DNA of 64,000 bases from Puniceicoccales bacterium Verruco_02 (GCA_001604585.1 LVBW01000037.1:514-64513); one strand, 5' to 3'; shown: positions 1 through 10,925, counted from the first letter of the stretch. Program-made: numbers and translations. The notes: generated from the letters alone by a model not told the origin.

Positions 1-1
1 G

Positions 2-415
2 GGTATGAACGGCTCGCCGACGGGCGACCTTTACGTGTTCATCAACGTGAAGGAGCACGACATTTTCGAGCGCCACGGCGACGACCTATTTTGCGACATC
101 CCGATAAAGTTCACCCTCGCGAGCCTTGGCGGCAGTATCGAGGTTCCATCCCTAGGAGAAGACGGTAAAGGCTCGATGCTGAAAATCCCCACCGGCACTC
201 AGGACGGGACGACCTTCCGCATCCGCGGACGCGGTATGCCCCGCCTCAACAGCGGCAGCCGTGGCGACCTGCTCGTAAAGGTCCATATCGAGGTGCCCAA
301 GAAGTTGACAGCCGAGCAGAGGGAAAAGCTGGAAGCCTTTGCCATAGCCTGCGGCGATGCGGAAAACCCCATCGAGGAAAGCTGGTGGAAAAGGGCAAAG
401 AAGCGTTTCGAGTAG
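2..415 (+). CDS. dnaJ: DnaJ co-chaperone, C-terminal part (5' end outside window)
   Basis: C-terminal substrate-binding domains of the Hsp40 co-chaperone DnaJ, which delivers unfolded clients to DnaK and stimulates its ATPase. The visible 138 codons include [19 protein letters not shown], the [17 protein letters not shown] strand region, [20 protein letters not shown] and [13 protein letters not shown], all typical of DnaJ C-terminal domains I and II. The J-domain and zinc fingers would lie upstream of the window. The reading frame is open from the first bases, so the listed ATG at base 5 is internal and not a start. The protein ends in a basic tail after a short helical segment. Confidence 0.93.
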   Translation, partial: GMNGSPTGDLYVFINVKEHDIFERHGDDLFCDIPIKFTLASLGGSIEVPSLGEDGKGSMLKIPTGTQDGTTFRIRGRGMPRLNSGSRGDLLVKVHIEVPKKLTAEQREKLEAFAIACGDAENPIEESWWKRAKKRFE

Positions 416-756
416 CTTGCTCGCTCAAGCACAGAACTTGTGCAAGCAGGCTTGCGTATCCCTTTGTTCGTAGATTTCCGCGCGTGGAAACAGCGTGCGC
501 AAGGCTCCGAAATCGTGTTTTACACCCGTGATTATTTTCGGAATACTTGTGAATTTGCGTAAAATCGAAAAAATACTTTACTTGGAACGAAAATACGTGT
601 TTCGCAAGACGTTGATATGCAACAACTAGAAACTTTGTGTATTTTTTTGTTTTTCCTGCTTGCATCCGTAGCTAACAAGAGCTTTTATCTGACTCATCAA
701 AACGTTCCCGAAAGGGAGTTTTGGGGTTACCAAGGAGTAGTGAAATAGAAAATGAT
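416..756. other. Non-coding stretch after dnaJ, possibly holding a small RNA
   Basis: No convincing gene on either strand. The DNA is more AT-rich than the flanking genes and includes a T-rich run (tatttttttgtttttcc) and a small cccgaaaggg hairpin. It ends in a strong + strand terminator at 757-792, about 340 bases past the dnaJ stop. That distance is long for a 3' UTR, so a short unannotated transcript ending at this terminator is possible. This is inference from layout only. Confidence 0.4.
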
Positions 757-792
757 GGCGGGTCACTTAGGGGTAGGTGACCCGCCTTTTTT
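757..792 (+). terminator. Rho-independent terminator
   Basis: A perfect 10-bp stem, GGCGGGTCAC paired with GTGACCCGCC, encloses a 10-base loop and is followed directly by six T residues. The U-tract lies on the right, so it stops + strand transcription. It would end a dnaJ transcript or a separate short RNA upstream. Confidence 0.88.
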
Positions 793-890
793 ATGCCACT
801 TTAGATCCTTTGCGCACGGCGAAAGTGCAGCATTCGACCTTGGTCGAAAGGGCGGAACTCTCATCGGTTCGACGAACAAGAGGCCAGAGA

Positions 891-1712
891 CTAGCAGGCT
901 GTGCTTCGCTGGCGAACGGCCTCGAATAGGAATATCGCCGCGGCAGCACTGACGTTCAGGCTGTCGGCGCTGCGTCCGCTCATGGGTATCTTTGCCCGCA
1001 TCGTGCCCGGGTCGTCCATCCAGAAGCTGCTCAGGCCCTCGGCCTCGCTGCCAAGGAGCAGAGCAAGGGCACCGCGCATGTCCGCCTCCCACAGTGTTTT
1101 GTCCGCGTCGGGCGTGGCGGCCACGGCCCTTATGCCGCGTTCGCGGAAGAACGCCTTCGCCTGCGCGTTGTCCGCAAAGGCTGTCTGCATGGCAAATATC
1201 GAGCCTTGGCTGGCTCGTATGGCCTGCGGGCTGTAAAGGTCAGTCACGGGGTCTGTAACTATCACCGCATCAGCGCCTGCGGCGTCGGCGCTGCGGAGCA
1301 AGGTACCAAGGTTGCCGGGCTTTTCCACATGCTCTATCAGCATGATAAGTGGGGTGTCGCCCAGTTTAAGGTCGGCAAGGCCGGATTTGCGCATCGCGGC
1401 CACGGCCAGAAGGCCATCAGGATTCTCTCGATTGGACGCCTTTTCATAGGCGGGTATCGCCATGCGGAAGCTCTCAACGCCCGGCAGTTCCGCCACGCGG
1501 GCAGCCAGGAGGGCGTAATCCGGCCCGGTCCAGTAGTCCTCGCATGTATATAATGCGCGTATGTCGGCCCCTCCGGCCACTGCGCGCTCCAGCTCTCTAA
1601 GTCCCTCGACAACATAACAGCCCGCGCGGCGGCGGTGCTTGCCTTCCTTAAGGCGGGCAAGGTCTTTTACGCGGGGGTTCTGCGGACTGCAAATCTCGAC
1701 AAGGCTGGGCAT
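891..1712 (-). CDS. TrmH/SpoU (TsnR-type) RNA 2'-O-methyltransferase
   Basis: A 273-residue SPOUT-class methyltransferase that would transfer a methyl group from SAM to a ribose 2'-OH in rRNA or tRNA. The N-terminus (SPQNPRVKDLARLKEGKHR, then VVEGLRELERAV) matches the SpoU substrate-binding region. The C-terminal knot carries the three family motifs: IEHVEKPGNLGTLLRSADAAG, LLLGSEAEGLS and IPMSGRSADSLNVSAAAAI. Length is normal for the family. The exact RNA target cannot be read from sequence. It stands alone on the minus strand, convergent with dnaJ. Confidence 0.9.
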   Translation of the reverse strand: MPSLVEICSPQNPRVKDLARLKEGKHRRRAGCYVVEGLRELERAVAGGADIRALYTCEDYWTGPDYALLAARVAELPGVESFRMAIPAYEKASNRENPDGLLAVAAMRKSGLADLKLGDTPLIMLIEHVEKPGNLGTLLRSADAAGADAVIVTDPVTDLYSPQAIRASQGSIFAMQTAFADNAQAKAFFRERGIRAVAATPDADKTLWEADMRGALALLLGSEAEGLSSFWMDDPGTMRAKIPMSGRSADSLNVSAAAAIFLFEAVRQRSTAC

Positions 1713-1868
1713 GGGCTGAATTGGTCTGTCGAATATGATGAATAATGCGAAGCAGGCAGTGAACCATATTTTTCATCCCATCTTGAGTAATATCAAACTA
1801 GCCGTATCGTAATCACGTGGGCTAACGCAGTGTAGATATGCTTGGAACACTTCAAACTGAAAGGATGT

Positions 1869-2369
1869 ATGAACGATACGTGTACACTCATATTGTCCGT
1901 TGCGGCAGTTATGCAGACAATATTCATCGGCCTTGGACTTCGCACGCTCATACTATCGGGCAAGACGCTAATGGTTGGCACAACCGCGATGCTTTCGCAG
2001 AGAATGTTTGAAATCAACAGACTGGAGCTTGAGCACCCGTCATTATTTGCCTGCCTATCATTACCTGAAGCAGAGGATTGTTCATGCGTTGAGGACGAAA
2101 TGCGCATGCAACACTATCTGTTCATGCTTTTCTCGTTCTATGAGCAGCTTGTGCTGCTAAAGGATGCATCCATAGCTGATTACCAGAACTCTTGGCGCTG
2201 GCGATTTCTTGAGCACATGAGCAACAGACCCAAGTTCAGGCATTATTGGGAAACTCGTTACAAACGCCAGTGTACGAGCACATTCAAGAGGTTTGTTGTC
2301 GAATTGCTGGCCGAACCGGACAATAAAAAGTCCCGACGATTGTTTGGGTATCGCCTTGGAACAAGATAA
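1869..2369 (+). CDS. Small single-pass membrane protein of unknown function
   Basis: I do not recognise a named family. The first 24 or so residues form a hydrophobic segment (LILSVAAVMQTIFIGLGL), followed by a soluble helical region with MLSQRMFEINRLELEHPSLFACL and FYEQLVLLKDASI, then a Trp/Arg-rich part and a basic C-terminus. This order of features resembles uncharacterised bacterial proteins with one N-terminal anchor. I prefer the ATG at 1869, preceded closely by GAAAGGA, over the upstream TTG at 1842 in the ORF track. The DNA is more AT-rich than its neighbours, which hints at a separate origin. No operon partner is close. Confidence 0.6.
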   Translation: MNDTCTLILSVAAVMQTIFIGLGLRTLILSGKTLMVGTTAMLSQRMFEINRLELEHPSLFACLSLPEAEDCSCVEDEMRMQHYLFMLFSFYEQLVLLKDASIADYQNSWRWRFLEHMSNRPKFRHYWETRYKRQCTSTFKRFVVELLAEPDNKKSRRLFGYRLGTR

Positions 2370-2401
2370 CCGCCCCCTGCCCAATCCCTCGGCCCCTTTC
2401 G

Positions 2402-2430
2402 TTGACAATACGCTTTTGCGAGGCTAATCT
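2402..2430 (+). promoter_or_regulatory. Candidate sigma-70 promoter for floA
   Basis: A perfect -35 hexamer TTGACA is followed at exactly 17 bases by TAATCT, a weak -10. It lies about 80 bases upstream of the floA start. The spacing is optimal, but only half of the -10 matches consensus. Confidence 0.4.
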
Positions 2431-2492
2431 TCCATCAGCCTGCCCCGCATTTGCACTTACTGGCGGTGCTTAACGGCGACTCTCAACACCAA

Positions 2493-2501
2493 CCCCCCCC
2501 C
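2493..2501 (+). repeat. C9 homopolymer just upstream of floA
   Basis: Nine consecutive C residues end eight bases before the floA ATG, where a ribosome-binding site would normally sit. A similar C9 tract precedes lpdA. Confidence 0.9.
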
Positions 2502-2509
2502 TGACTAAT

Positions 2510-3556
2510 ATGATAAATGCCCTCGCCATCGAAGGCCCTCTGCCCGTCATCGGCCTTGTTCTTGCCGGTATCGTGGTACTGGTCCTGTTCATTATAGTCC
2601 TATCTTTCTTTAACGTGTGGCTGCGCGCGTGGCTCTCCGGTGCCCATGTCGGCCTTGTCACCCTCGTGGCCATGAAGCTGCGCGGAGTGCCCTTCTCGGT
2701 GCTGGTCGAGGCCCGCATCACAGCCGTCAAGGCAGGCATAGATCTCTCCATTGGCGAAATCGAGACCCACTACATGGCTGGCGGCGACGTCATCCAGACC
2801 GTGCAGGGCCTTATCAACGCCCAGAAGGCCGGTATGCCCATGAACTGGAATCAGGCGGTGAAGATCGACCTTGCAACCAAAGGTTCCGGCAAGAGCGTGC
2901 TCGAGGCAGTGCGCACCTCCATCAACCCCAAGGTGATCGACGTGCCCAACCCCAACACGGGCCGCACTACGATCGACGGCGTGGCCAAGGACGGCATTCA
3001 GGTAAAGGTGCGCGCCCGCGTCACGGTGCGCTCCAACCTCGAAAAGTACGTCGGCAGCGCACAGGAGGAGACTATCATCGCCCGCGTTGGCGAAGGCATC
3101 GTCACCACAATCGGCAGCGCCGAGAGTTACAAGTGGGTGCTCGAAAACCCCGACTCCATATCCCGCACCGTGCTAAACCGCGGCCTGGACACGGGCACGG
3201 CCTTTGAAATCCTCTCTATCGACATCGCCGACGTGGACGTGGGCGACAACGTGGGTGCCAAGCTTCAGGAAGCACAGGCCGTGGCCAACAAGAACATGGC
3301 TCAGGCACAGGCCGAAATCCGCCGCGCGGCCGCCGTCGCGCAGGAGCAGGAAATGAAGGCCAAGGTGGAGGAAATGCGCGCCAAGGTAGTCGAGGCCGAG
3401 GCAGAGGTGCCAATGGCCATCGCAGCCGCCTTCCGCAGCGGCAACCTCGGCATCATGGACTATTACCGCCTGCGCAACCTACAGAGCGACACCGACATGC
3501 GTAGCTCCATTGCCAAGCCCTCCGGCCCGACGCCTGGCAAGGGCGGCGCGGCCTAG
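2510..3556 (+). CDS. floA: Flotillin-like protein FloA
   Basis: A 348-residue SPFH-family membrane scaffold of the FloA/UPF0365 type, which organises functional membrane microdomains. One hydrophobic hairpin or anchor lies at residues 8-33 ([17 protein letters not shown]). It is followed by the SPFH domain, including VDVPNP-like and [19 protein letters not shown] segments, and then an Ala/Glu-rich coiled coil from about residue 245. The C-terminal region [19 protein letters not shown] is characteristic of FloA. No Shine-Dalgarno sequence is visible; a C9 tract occupies that place. The next gene, 132 bases downstream, encodes an anchored coiled-coil protein that may act with it. Confidence 0.93.
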   Translation: MINALAIEGPLPVIGLVLAGIVVLVLFIIVLSFFNVWLRAWLSGAHVGLVTLVAMKLRGVPFSVLVEARITAVKAGIDLSIGEIETHYMAGGDVIQTVQGLINAQKAGMPMNWNQAVKIDLATKGSGKSVLEAVRTSINPKVIDVPNPNTGRTTIDGVAKDGIQVKVRARVTVRSNLEKYVGSAQEETIIARVGEGIVTTIGSAESYKWVLENPDSISRTVLNRGLDTGTAFEILSIDIADVDVGDNVGAKLQEAQAVANKNMAQAQAEIRRAAAVAQEQEMKAKVEEMRAKVVEAEAEVPMAIAAAFRSGNLGIMDYYRLRNLQSDTDMRSSIAKPSGPTPGKGGAA

Positions 3557-3688
3557 GCGCCAAGACAGGCTCTGCACCCAGTGCCCGAACGGTCCAAACC
3601 CGTCGGGCTGGGCACAGGGCCGCCCAGTGTCCGATACCAGACCATACCGCTTAGTTTATACGCCTAACTTCGAAAGAGTCGCCCCCCA

Positions 3689-4360
3689 ATGACAGAACCC
3701 GGCAGCATGCTCCTTATCCCCGTAATCGGGATCGAAGATTCCATTGAAAAGATCATATTTCTAGTGGGCTTCGCCGTGTTCGGACTTATCCGCTTCTTGG
3801 CGTCCAAGTCCGGGGATGACGAACAAAGCCCCGAGAATCGGCAGGCAAGACAGGAGCAGCAAAGGCGCACGAGCGATGTGCAGGAGGAAATCCGCCGCCG
3901 CATTATGGAGAGCATGGCCGAAAGGGCCGCCAAGGAAGGCAGACCCATGCCTCAGCCTCAGGCCCCGGTTCAGCCCGCGCGTCCAGTGGAAGTCCAGCGC
4001 AGCGAGCCGGTGTTCAAAAGGGCTGAAATACACATGGAAACCCGCGCGCAAGTCCAGCGGCGCGCCGAGGCCAACGCCGACGACGAGCGCCGCAGGAACG
4101 CCGCCCGCAAGCGGGTCAACATAATGGAGCAGCTCGAACAGGCACAGCGCGAGGAGGAGGAGAGCCGCGCGCGAATGCTCCGCGTTATGGAGGAAAAACG
4201 AAGCGCCATACTGGCCGAGCACTCCGCCAATGCACAGGCAAAGCCCTTTTCTACAGACTGCCTGCGCGACGCATCCGCCCTGCGCGACGCAGTCATACTG
4301 TCCGAAATTCTGGGCAAACCAGTTGCCGAACGCGGCGACGTATCCACCCGCGGGTTCTGA
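3689..4360 (+). CDS. Membrane-anchored coiled-coil protein downstream of floA
   Basis: A 223-residue protein without a named function. A hydrophobic segment near the N-terminus (IIFLVGFAVFGLIRFLA) is followed by a long charged region, rich in Arg, Glu, Gln and Ala with a central proline-rich stretch, predicted to be largely coiled coil (EEIRRRIMESMAERAAKEG; RRRNAARKRVNIMEQLEQAQREE). The C-terminus contains LRDAVILSEILGKPVA-like sequence, which from memory resembles the conserved end of small proteins next to floA in PVC bacteria. Its position suggests a microdomain-associated partner. The start is preceded by a C6 run and no Shine-Dalgarno sequence. Confidence 0.65.
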   Translation: MTEPGSMLLIPVIGIEDSIEKIIFLVGFAVFGLIRFLASKSGDDEQSPENRQARQEQQRRTSDVQEEIRRRIMESMAERAAKEGRPMPQPQAPVQPARPVEVQRSEPVFKRAEIHMETRAQVQRRAEANADDERRRNAARKRVNIMEQLEQAQREEEESRARMLRVMEEKRSAILAEHSANAQAKPFSTDCLRDASALRDAVILSEILGKPVAERGDVSTRGF

Positions 4361-4701
4361 ATCGGCAGGGCATACAGGGCATATGTCGCTGTTCAAAACT
4401 GAACACATATCTACGGCACAACTCAGCTATAATGCATGCTTCGGTTTGATTTCGGCCTGAAACGGCTGCATCTGTGCAATATGTCAGCATAATCCGGGCA
4501 AAATGCCCCGGTGGCACGGGAAACGCTATTTGCGTCCTTTGGCTGCACGAGAAGCACTGTACGCTCCCCGGTCAATTGGTCGTGGACGTATTTCGCAGTC
4601 CCGTTCGAAGACTATTTGAACCGGCTTCGCGAGAGTTAACCCTGTGAAGGCGACCCCCTGCGGGACGCCGAACAACACTTTTAGAGGAACGCAGAAGAAC
4701 C
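4361..4701. other. Intergenic leader region of gltB
   Basis: About 340 bases without a gene. A TATAAT hexamer lies at 4428-4433 but no good -35 accompanies it. An inverted repeat at 4381-4410 lies just upstream. Only the last bases before gltB (TTTTAGAGGAACG) look like a ribosome-binding region. I could not match any known riboswitch or glutamine-sensing RNA here. Confidence 0.5.
4381..4410. promoter_or_regulatory. Inverted repeat, possible operator upstream of gltB
   Basis: Nested arms: TGTTCA-aaac-TGAACA in the centre, flanked by ATATGT on the left and ACATAT on the right. It overlaps the likely -35 zone of a TATAAT-containing promoter about 20 bases downstream, a suitable place for a repressor or activator of gltBD. 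The regulator is unknown. Confidence 0.4.
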
Positions 4702-7700
4702 ATGTGTACCGAAAACCAGATGCCGTGCGGCCAACCTGTCGCACAAGGGCTGTACGATCCCCGCAACGAACATGACAATTGCGGCGTTGGCTTCATTTGC
4801 CACCTCAAGGGCCGCAAGTCCCACGACATTGTCGAAAATGCCCTGAAGATGGTCCGCAACATGGACCACCGCGGCGGTTGCGGCTGCGACCCCCAGACCG
4901 GCGACGGCGCTGGAATATTCCTCCAGCTTCCCACCAAGTTCTTTGCCAAGGTGGCCCCGCTCTGCGGCATAAGCCTGCCCGCCGAGGCCCAGTACGCCGT
5001 CGCGATGGTGTACCTGCCCCGCATTGAACAAGAGAGGGCAGAGATCGAGGCCCTGTACGAGCAGTTTGTCCGCGAAGAGGGCCAGCAGGTCCTCGGCTGG
5101 CGCACGGTGCCCGTCCGCGGCGACACCCTCGGCGCTGCCTCCAAGGCCAGCGAGCCGGTCATGCGCCAGCTCTTCATTGGCCGCAGCCAAGAGCTGAAGA
5201 GCGACTTGGACTTCGAGCGCAAGCTCTACGTCATCCGTTCCTGCGTGGACCACGCGGTGAAGACACTCGACCTCTCCCAGGGCAGCTTCTACTACTCGGC
5301 CAGCATCTCGGCGCGCACGATTCTCTACAAGGGAATGCTCACCACAGAGCAGCTCGACCACTACTTCCCCGACCTGCACGACGAGGCCCTCGACAGCGCC
5401 ATGGCAATGGTGCACAGCCGCTTTTCGACGAACACCTTTCCGAGCTGGCCTCGCGGGCAGCCCTTCCGCTACATGTCCCACAACGGTGAAATCAACACCG
5501 TGCGCGGCAATGCCAACTGGATGCACGCCCGTCAGGGCCTGCTCGGAACGGGCGTTCTGGGCAAGGACATCGAGAAAATCCTCCCCATCATTGACGAAAC
5601 TGGCTCCGACAGCGCCATGTTCGACAACTGCGTGGAGTTTCTCGTTCTATCGGGCCGCCCTCTGCACCACGCCGTGATGATGATGATCCCCGAGCCTTGG
5701 GAGCGCCACCAGCACATGTCGCAGGAGAAGAAGGACTTTTACGAATACCACGCTTGCATGATGGAGCCTTGGGACGGCCCCGCATCCATCGCATTCTCCG
5801 ACGGCGTGTCGATCGGTGCCGTGCTCGACCGCAATGGCCTTCGCCCCTCGCGCTACTATGTTACGAGCGACGACCTCGTCATCATGGCCTCGGAAGTGGG
5901 CGTCATCCCCGTGGAACCCTCCACCGTGGTGAAGAAGGGCCGCCTCCAGCCCGGGCGCATGTTCCTTGTCGATACGAGCAAGGGCCGCATTGTCCCCGAC
6001 GAGGAAATCAAGGCCGAGATGGCCGCGCAGAAGCCCTACGGCGAATGGCTGGCCGCCAACCGCATTTTCTTTAACGATCTGCCTGCGGCGAAGGAGCATC
6101 CCGCCGTGGCCGCCGAAGAGCTGATCAGCTATCAGCGCGCCTTCGGCTACACTTACGAGGACAAGCGCTACATTCTCGGCCCCACAGCCCAGAGCGCTGC
6201 CCAGCCTCTCGGCTCGATGGGCAACGACACGCCTCTTGCGGTCTTCTCGCAAAGACCCGTGCTGCTATACAATTACTTTCGCCAGCTCTTTGCGCAGGTG
6301 ACAAACCCGCCGATCGACCCGATTCGCGAGGAACTGATCACCTCGTCCATCAGCTTTGTCGGCTCCGAGGGCGACCTTATCAATCCCGGCCCCTCGAACT
6401 GCCGGATGATACGCCTCGAAAGCCCGATACTGGAGAACGAGGAGCTGGAGCGCCTGCGCGAACTGGATCTAGGCGGCTTCAAGAGCGCTGTACTGCCCAT
6501 CTTGTACACGCCCGGCGAGGACGGCTCCGCCCTCGAAGCGGCGCTCGACGGGCTGTTCGCTGCGGCGGACTCGACGATTGGGCAAGGCGCGAACCTCATC
6601 ATCCTTTCCGACCGCGGCATTTCGGCGGACAAGGCCCCCATCCCGGCCCTTCTGGCTGTTGCGGGGCTGCACCACCACCTTATCCGCACGGGCACGCGCA
6701 CCAAGGTCTCCATCATTCTGGAAAGCGGAGAGCCGCGCGAAGTCATGCACTTTGCCCTGCTCCTTGGCTACGGAGCGAACGTCATCAACGCCTACATGGC
6801 CGAGGAGACAATCCGCGACATGTGTGCCAAGGGCGAGATCTCCCACCCCGCCGACAAGGCCGTACACAACTTCGTCAAGGGCACCATCAAGGGCGTCATC
6901 AAGACAATGGCCAAGATGGGCATCTCCACGGTGGCCAGCTATCGCGGTGCGCAGATTTTCGAGGCAATAGGCCTAAAAAAGTGCGTAATCGACAAGTACT
7001 TCACTTGGACGGCAAGCCGCGTGGAAGGCATCGGCCTCGACGAAATCTCCGCCGAGAGCGCCTACCGGCACGCCTCCGCGTGGAAGCCAATCGAGGTCGA
7101 AAACGACGAGCTGGAAACGGGCGGCATCTACCAGTGGCGCGCCGATGGCGAGGCCCACCTCTTCAACCCGCAGACAATCCACCTGCTCCAAAAGGCCACG
7201 CGCCTCGGCAGCATGGAGGTGTTCCGCGAGTACAGCCGCCTCATCGACGACCAGTCCAACCGCCTCTGCACGATGCGCGGCCTCATGGAATTCAACTTTG
7301 GCGGGGCCGTGCCAGTGCCCGTCGAGGAAGTCGAGAGCATCGATGCCATACTCAAGCGCTTCAAGACCGGGGCAATGAGCTTCGGCTCCATATCCAAGGA
7401 AGCGCACGAAGCCCTCGCCATTGCCATGAACCGCATCGGCGGCCGCAGCAACACCGGCGAAGGCGGTGAAGACCCTGAACGCTTCGCCCCCCTGCCCAAC
7501 GGCGACTCCAGACGCAGTTCCATCAAGCAAGTGGCAAGCGGCCGCTTCGGCGTGACGAGCAACTACCTGGTCAATTCGGACGAAATCCAGATCAAAATGG
7601 CGCAGGGTGCCAAGCCCGGCGAGGGCGGAGAGCTGCCCGGCCACAAGGTCTATCCGTCCATTGCCAAGGTGCGCGGCACAACGCCCGGCGTCGGCCTCAT

Positions 7701-9312
7701 AAGCCCCCCACCCCACCACGACATTTACTCAATCGAGGACCTGGCGGAGCTTATCCACGACCTCAAAAACGCCAACGAGAAGGCGCGCATCAGCGTGAAG
7801 CTCGTGAGCGAAGTGGGCGTGGGCACGATCGCCGCAGGCGTTGCCAAGGCCAAGGCGGATACGATCCTCATCTCCGGCCACGACGGCGGCACGGGCGCCA
7901 GCCCCACATCGTCCATCTATCACGCCGGTTCGCCCTGGGAGCTGGGCATTGCCGAGACCAACCAGACCCTGCTGCTAAACGATCTGCGCAGCCGCGTGTA
8001 TCTGGAAGTGGATGGCCAGCTAAAGACAGGGCGAGACGTTGCCATCGCCTGCCTATTGGGCGGCGAGGAGTTCGGCTTTGCAACTGCCCCGCTTGTTTCG
8101 CTCGGCTGCCTTATGATGCGCGTCTGCCACAAGAACACCTGCCCGGTGGGCGTTGCCACGCAGAACCCGGAGCTTCGTGCGAAGTTCCGCGGCGCGGCGG
8201 ACTACGTTGTGAACTTCATGCGCTTTGTCGCACAGGAGCTTCGCGAGACAATGGCAAAGCTCGGCTTCCGCAGCGTGGACGAGATGGTGGGCCGCAGCGA
8301 CATGCTGCGCGTCAACAAGGCCATTGACTTCTGGAAGGTGCGCGGCCTCGATTATTCGAAGATTCTCTACCGCCCGCAGGTTCCGGCAAGCGTGGGCACA
8401 TACCGCCAGATCTCTCAGGAGCACCTCTTGGAGCTGTCGCTGGACAAGACGACGCTGCTCGACCTTTGTAAGCCCGCCCTTGAGCGCGGCGAGAAGGTCT
8501 CTGCGGAAATGCCCATCGTGAACACAAACCGCGTCGTCGGCACCCTTACAGGCTCTGAGCTTACCCGTCGCCACGGTGCGGAGGGCCTGCCCGAGGGCAC
8601 GATTCACCTCAAGTTCAAGGGCAGCGCGGGGCAGAGCCTTGGCGCATTCTGCCCCAAGGGCATGACCTTCGAAGTCGAGGGCGATACCAACGACTACATC
8701 GGCAAGGGCCTTTCAGGCGCGACGATCGTCGTCTATCCTCACAAGGACGGGCACCCCTGCTTCGTGGCAGAGGACAGCATCATCACAGGCAACGTGGCCT
8801 TCTACGGCGCGACCGCTGGCGAGGCATTCATAAGCGGTGTCGCAGGTGAGCGCTTCTGCGTGCGCAACAGCGGAGTTCACGCCGTCGTCGAAGGTGTGGG
8901 AGACCACGGCTGCGAGTACATGACCGGGGGCAGCGTAATCTGCCTCGGACGCACGGGGCGCAACTTTGCCGCTGGCATGAGTGGTGGCGTTGCCTACGTG
9001 TTCGACATTGACGGCGACTTCCTAGGCAAGGTGAACGCTGAGATGGTGAACATCTACCGCCTCGTCGAATGCGAGGACGCCGAGATTGTCGCCGTGAAGG
9101 CTCGCGTCGAAAAGCACGCCGCACTTACTGGCAGCAGGCTCGCGGCTCGCATACTCGACAGCTGGCAGGAAAGCCTTGGCAAGATCGTCAAGGTGATGCC
9201 TCAGGACTACGAGCGCGTGCTCAACGCCCTCAAGCAGGCCGAGGCCAGCGGACTTAAAGGCGAGGAAGCCATTCTGAAGGCTTTCGAGGAAAACACCAAG
9301 GCGGCTCACTAG
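4702..9312 (+). CDS. gltB: Glutamate synthase large (alpha) subunit
   Basis: A 1536-residue glutamate synthase alpha subunit. It hydrolyses glutamine at an N-terminal Ntn site and channels ammonia to a flavin centre, which converts 2-oxoglutarate to glutamate. [12 protein letters not shown] places the nucleophile at Cys27 after a short propeptide. The central domain follows, then the FMN-binding synthase domain with the 3Fe-4S cluster region ([19 protein letters not shown]) and the C-terminal GXGXG beta-helix ([38 protein letters not shown]). Length is that of bacterial GltB. The start is preceded by AGAGGAA. gltD follows after 46 bases, so the pair forms an operon. Confidence 0.97.
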   Translation: MCTENQMPCGQPVAQGLYDPRNEHDNCGVGFICHLKGRKSHDIVENALKMVRNMDHRGGCGCDPQTGDGAGIFLQLPTKFFAKVAPLCGISLPAEAQYAVAMVYLPRIEQERAEIEALYEQFVREEGQQVLGWRTVPVRGDTLGAASKASEPVMRQLFIGRSQELKSDLDFERKLYVIRSCVDHAVKTLDLSQGSFYYSASISARTILYKGMLTTEQLDHYFPDLHDEALDSAMAMVHSRFSTNTFPSWPRGQPFRYMSHNGEINTVRGNANWMHARQGLLGTGVLGKDIEKILPIIDETGSDSAMFDNCVEFLVLSGRPLHHAVMMMIPEPWERHQHMSQEKKDFYEYHACMMEPWDGPASIAFSDGVSIGAVLDRNGLRPSRYYVTSDDLVIMASEVGVIPVEPSTVVKKGRLQPGRMFLVDTSKGRIVPDEEIKAEMAAQKPYGEWLAANRIFFNDLPAAKEHPAVAAEELISYQRAFGYTYEDKRYILGPTAQSAAQPLGSMGNDTPLAVFSQRPVLLYNYFRQLFAQVTNPPIDPIREELITSSISFVGSEGDLINPGPSNCRMIRLESPILENEELERLRELDLGGFKSAVLPILYTPGEDGSALEAALDGLFAAADSTIGQGANLIILSDRGISADKAPIPALLAVAGLHHHLIRTGTRTKVSIILESGEPREVMHFALLLGYGANVINAYMAEETIRDMCAKGEISHPADKAVHNFVKGTIKGVIKTMAKMGISTVASYRGAQIFEAIGLKKCVIDKYFTWTASRVEGIGLDEISAESAYRHASAWKPIEVENDELETGGIYQWRADGEAHLFNPQTIHLLQKATRLGSMEVFREYSRLIDDQSNRLCTMRGLMEFNFGGAVPVPVEEVESIDAILKRFKTGAMSFGSISKEAHEALAIAMNRIGGRSNTGEGGEDPERFAPLPNGDSRRSSIKQVASGRFGVTSNYLVNSDEIQIKMAQGAKPGEGGELPGHKVYPSIAKVRGTTPGVGLISPPPHHDIYSIEDLAELIHDLKNANEKARISVKLVSEVGVGTIAAGVAKAKADTILISGHDGGTGASPTSSIYHAGSPWELGIAETNQTLLLNDLRSRVYLEVDGQLKTGRDVAIACLLGGEEFGFATAPLVSLGCLMMRVCHKNTCPVGVATQNPELRAKFRGAADYVVNFMRFVAQELRETMAKLGFRSVDEMVGRSDMLRVNKAIDFWKVRGLDYSKILYRPQVPASVGTYRQISQEHLLELSLDKTTLLDLCKPALERGEKVSAEMPIVNTNRVVGTLTGSELTRRHGAEGLPEGTIHLKFKGSAGQSLGAFCPKGMTFEVEGDTNDYIGKGLSGATIVVYPHKDGHPCFVAEDSIITGNVAFYGATAGEAFISGVAGERFCVRNSGVHAVVEGVGDHGCEYMTGGSVICLGRTGRNFAAGMSGGVAYVFDIDGDFLGKVNAEMVNIYRLVECEDAEIVAVKARVEKHAALTGSRLAARILDSWQESLGKIVKVMPQDYERVLNALKQAEASGLKGEEAILKAFEENTKAAH

Positions 9313-9358
9313 TGGCCCGCAATCCACAATAGAAATCCACAACGAACAATTTGGAATC

Positions 9359-10861
9359 ATGGGCAAGCCAACAGGTTTTCTTGAGTATCAACGCCAGACC
9401 ATTGCCGACCGTCCCCCGGCGGAAAGGCTGAAGGACTGGAAGGAGATACACGCTGAGCGCGACGACGCCAAACTGCGCACTCAGGCCGCGCGTTGCATGG
9501 ACTGCGGCACCCCCTTCTGCCACATCGGCATGAGTATCGGCGGCATGGGCACCGGGTGCCCCATTCACAACCTTATCCCCGAGTTCAACGACCTTGTTTA
9601 CAAGGGCCGCTGGGCCGATGCTTACGAGCGTCTGCGCCGCACGAACAACTTCCCCGAGTTCACGGGCCGCGTATGTCCCGCCCCTTGCGAAGGCTCCTGC
9701 ACGCTCGGCGTCATCGAGCCGCCGGTGGCTATCAAGAACATCGAGAACACCATTTCCGATGTCGCATGGGAGAAGGGCTACTATACGCCCCGGCTCCCCG
9801 CAAAGCGCACGGGGAAAACGGTGGCCGTCGTCGGCAGCGGGCCTTCGGGCCTTGCCTGCGCGGACCAGCTCAATCAGGCCGGTCACGAGGTGACAGTCTT
9901 TGAACGCGCCGACCGAATTGGGGGCCTTCTCATGTACGGCATCCCGAACATGAAGCTCGACAAGCGCGAGGTCGTGGAGCGGCGCGTAAGCCTTATGAAG
10001 GCCGAGGGCGTGAAGTTCGTCTGCAACGCCTTCATTGGCCAGAGCGAGGAATGGAGCGTCGAGCGCTTAAAGGGCGAGTTCGACGCCATTGCCCTCTGCT
10101 GCGGAGCGACCAAGCCCCGCGACCTGCCCGTTTCGGGCCGCGATGCCAAGGGCGTGCATTACGCGATGGAGTTTCTCACCGCGAATACGAAGCACATTCT
10201 TGACAGCGGCTTTGACGGCTCGCCCTCTCCCATCGACGCGAAGGGCAAGGACGTGGTCGTCATTGGCGGCGGCGACACAGGCACCGACTGCGTGGGCACG
10301 AGCCTTCGCCACGGCTGCAAGAGCGTCATCCAGCTTGAAATCATGCCCAAGCCACCGGCGGAGCGCGCTCCGAACAATCCCTGGCCCGAATGGCCCAAGG
10401 TGCTCAAGACCGACTACGGGCAGCACGAGGCAATTTACGTTCAGGGTGAGGATCCGCGCACGTATCTGGTTTCCACAGAGTGCTTCATTAAGGACGAGGC
10501 GGGCAATCTGACGGGCCTGCGCATCGTGGACATAGAGTGGAAAAAGGACGCGCAGGGGCGCTTCGGCCCGGTGCCGGTAGAGGGTTCGCGCCGCGAGATT
10601 CCCGCACAGCTAGCCCTGCTTGCAATGGGCTTTCTCGGGCCTGAACAGGAGCTACTCAAGGCATTCGGCGTCGAGGCCGACCTTCGCAGCAACGTCAAGG
10701 CAGACTACGGGAAGTTCGCAACGAATGTGCCCGGCATATTCTCCGCCGGAGACATGCGCCGCGGCCAGAGCCTCGTAGTTTGGGCGATAAACGAGGGCCG
10801 CGCCTGCGCCGTCAAGGTGGACGAGTTCATCATGGGCCGCAGCTTCCTGCGTATGCCCTAG
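9359..10861 (+). CDS. gltD: Glutamate synthase small (beta) subunit
   Basis: A 500-residue beta subunit that oxidises NADPH and passes electrons through FAD and 4Fe-4S clusters to GltB. Cluster ligands are visible in [26 protein letters not shown] and [14 protein letters not shown]. The FAD Rossmann motif is [17 protein letters not shown], and the NAD(P)H motif is [15 protein letters not shown]. The C-terminal [20 protein letters not shown] is the usual flavin-domain end. No Shine-Dalgarno sequence is seen before the ATG. A strong terminator closes the operon 29 bases after the stop. Confidence 0.97.
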   Translation: MGKPTGFLEYQRQTIADRPPAERLKDWKEIHAERDDAKLRTQAARCMDCGTPFCHIGMSIGGMGTGCPIHNLIPEFNDLVYKGRWADAYERLRRTNNFPEFTGRVCPAPCEGSCTLGVIEPPVAIKNIENTISDVAWEKGYYTPRLPAKRTGKTVAVVGSGPSGLACADQLNQAGHEVTVFERADRIGGLLMYGIPNMKLDKREVVERRVSLMKAEGVKFVCNAFIGQSEEWSVERLKGEFDAIALCCGATKPRDLPVSGRDAKGVHYAMEFLTANTKHILDSGFDGSPSPIDAKGKDVVVIGGGDTGTDCVGTSLRHGCKSVIQLEIMPKPPAERAPNNPWPEWPKVLKTDYGQHEAIYVQGEDPRTYLVSTECFIKDEAGNLTGLRIVDIEWKKDAQGRFGPVPVEGSRREIPAQLALLAMGFLGPEQELLKAFGVEADLRSNVKADYGKFATNVPGIFSAGDMRRGQSLVVWAINEGRACAVKVDEFIMGRSFLRMP

Positions 10862-10889
10862 GGCGACACGCCCCTTCCGGGTTTTCACA

Positions 10890-10925
10890 AGAGCGGACGC
10901 CTATTCCTGGGCGCCCGCTCTTTTT
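10890..10925 (+). terminator. Rho-independent terminator after gltBD
   Basis: AGAGCGGACGCC pairs with GGCGCCCGCTCT over 12 bp with one mismatch and a short loop, followed by five T residues. It separates gltBD from hemN. Confidence 0.88.

Noticed and set aside
246-665. 139-residue minus-strand ORF over the dnaJ end
   Set aside because: Overlaps dnaJ, has no recognisable domain and no supporting start signal.
752-952. 66-residue ORF across a hairpin
   Set aside because: Its first codons are the terminator stem; the rest is antisense to the methyltransferase.
4390-4405. LexA/SOS box at GTTCAAAACTGAAC
   Set aside because: The half-sites are in the opposite order to the GAAC-N4-GTTC type box and gltB is not an SOS gene.
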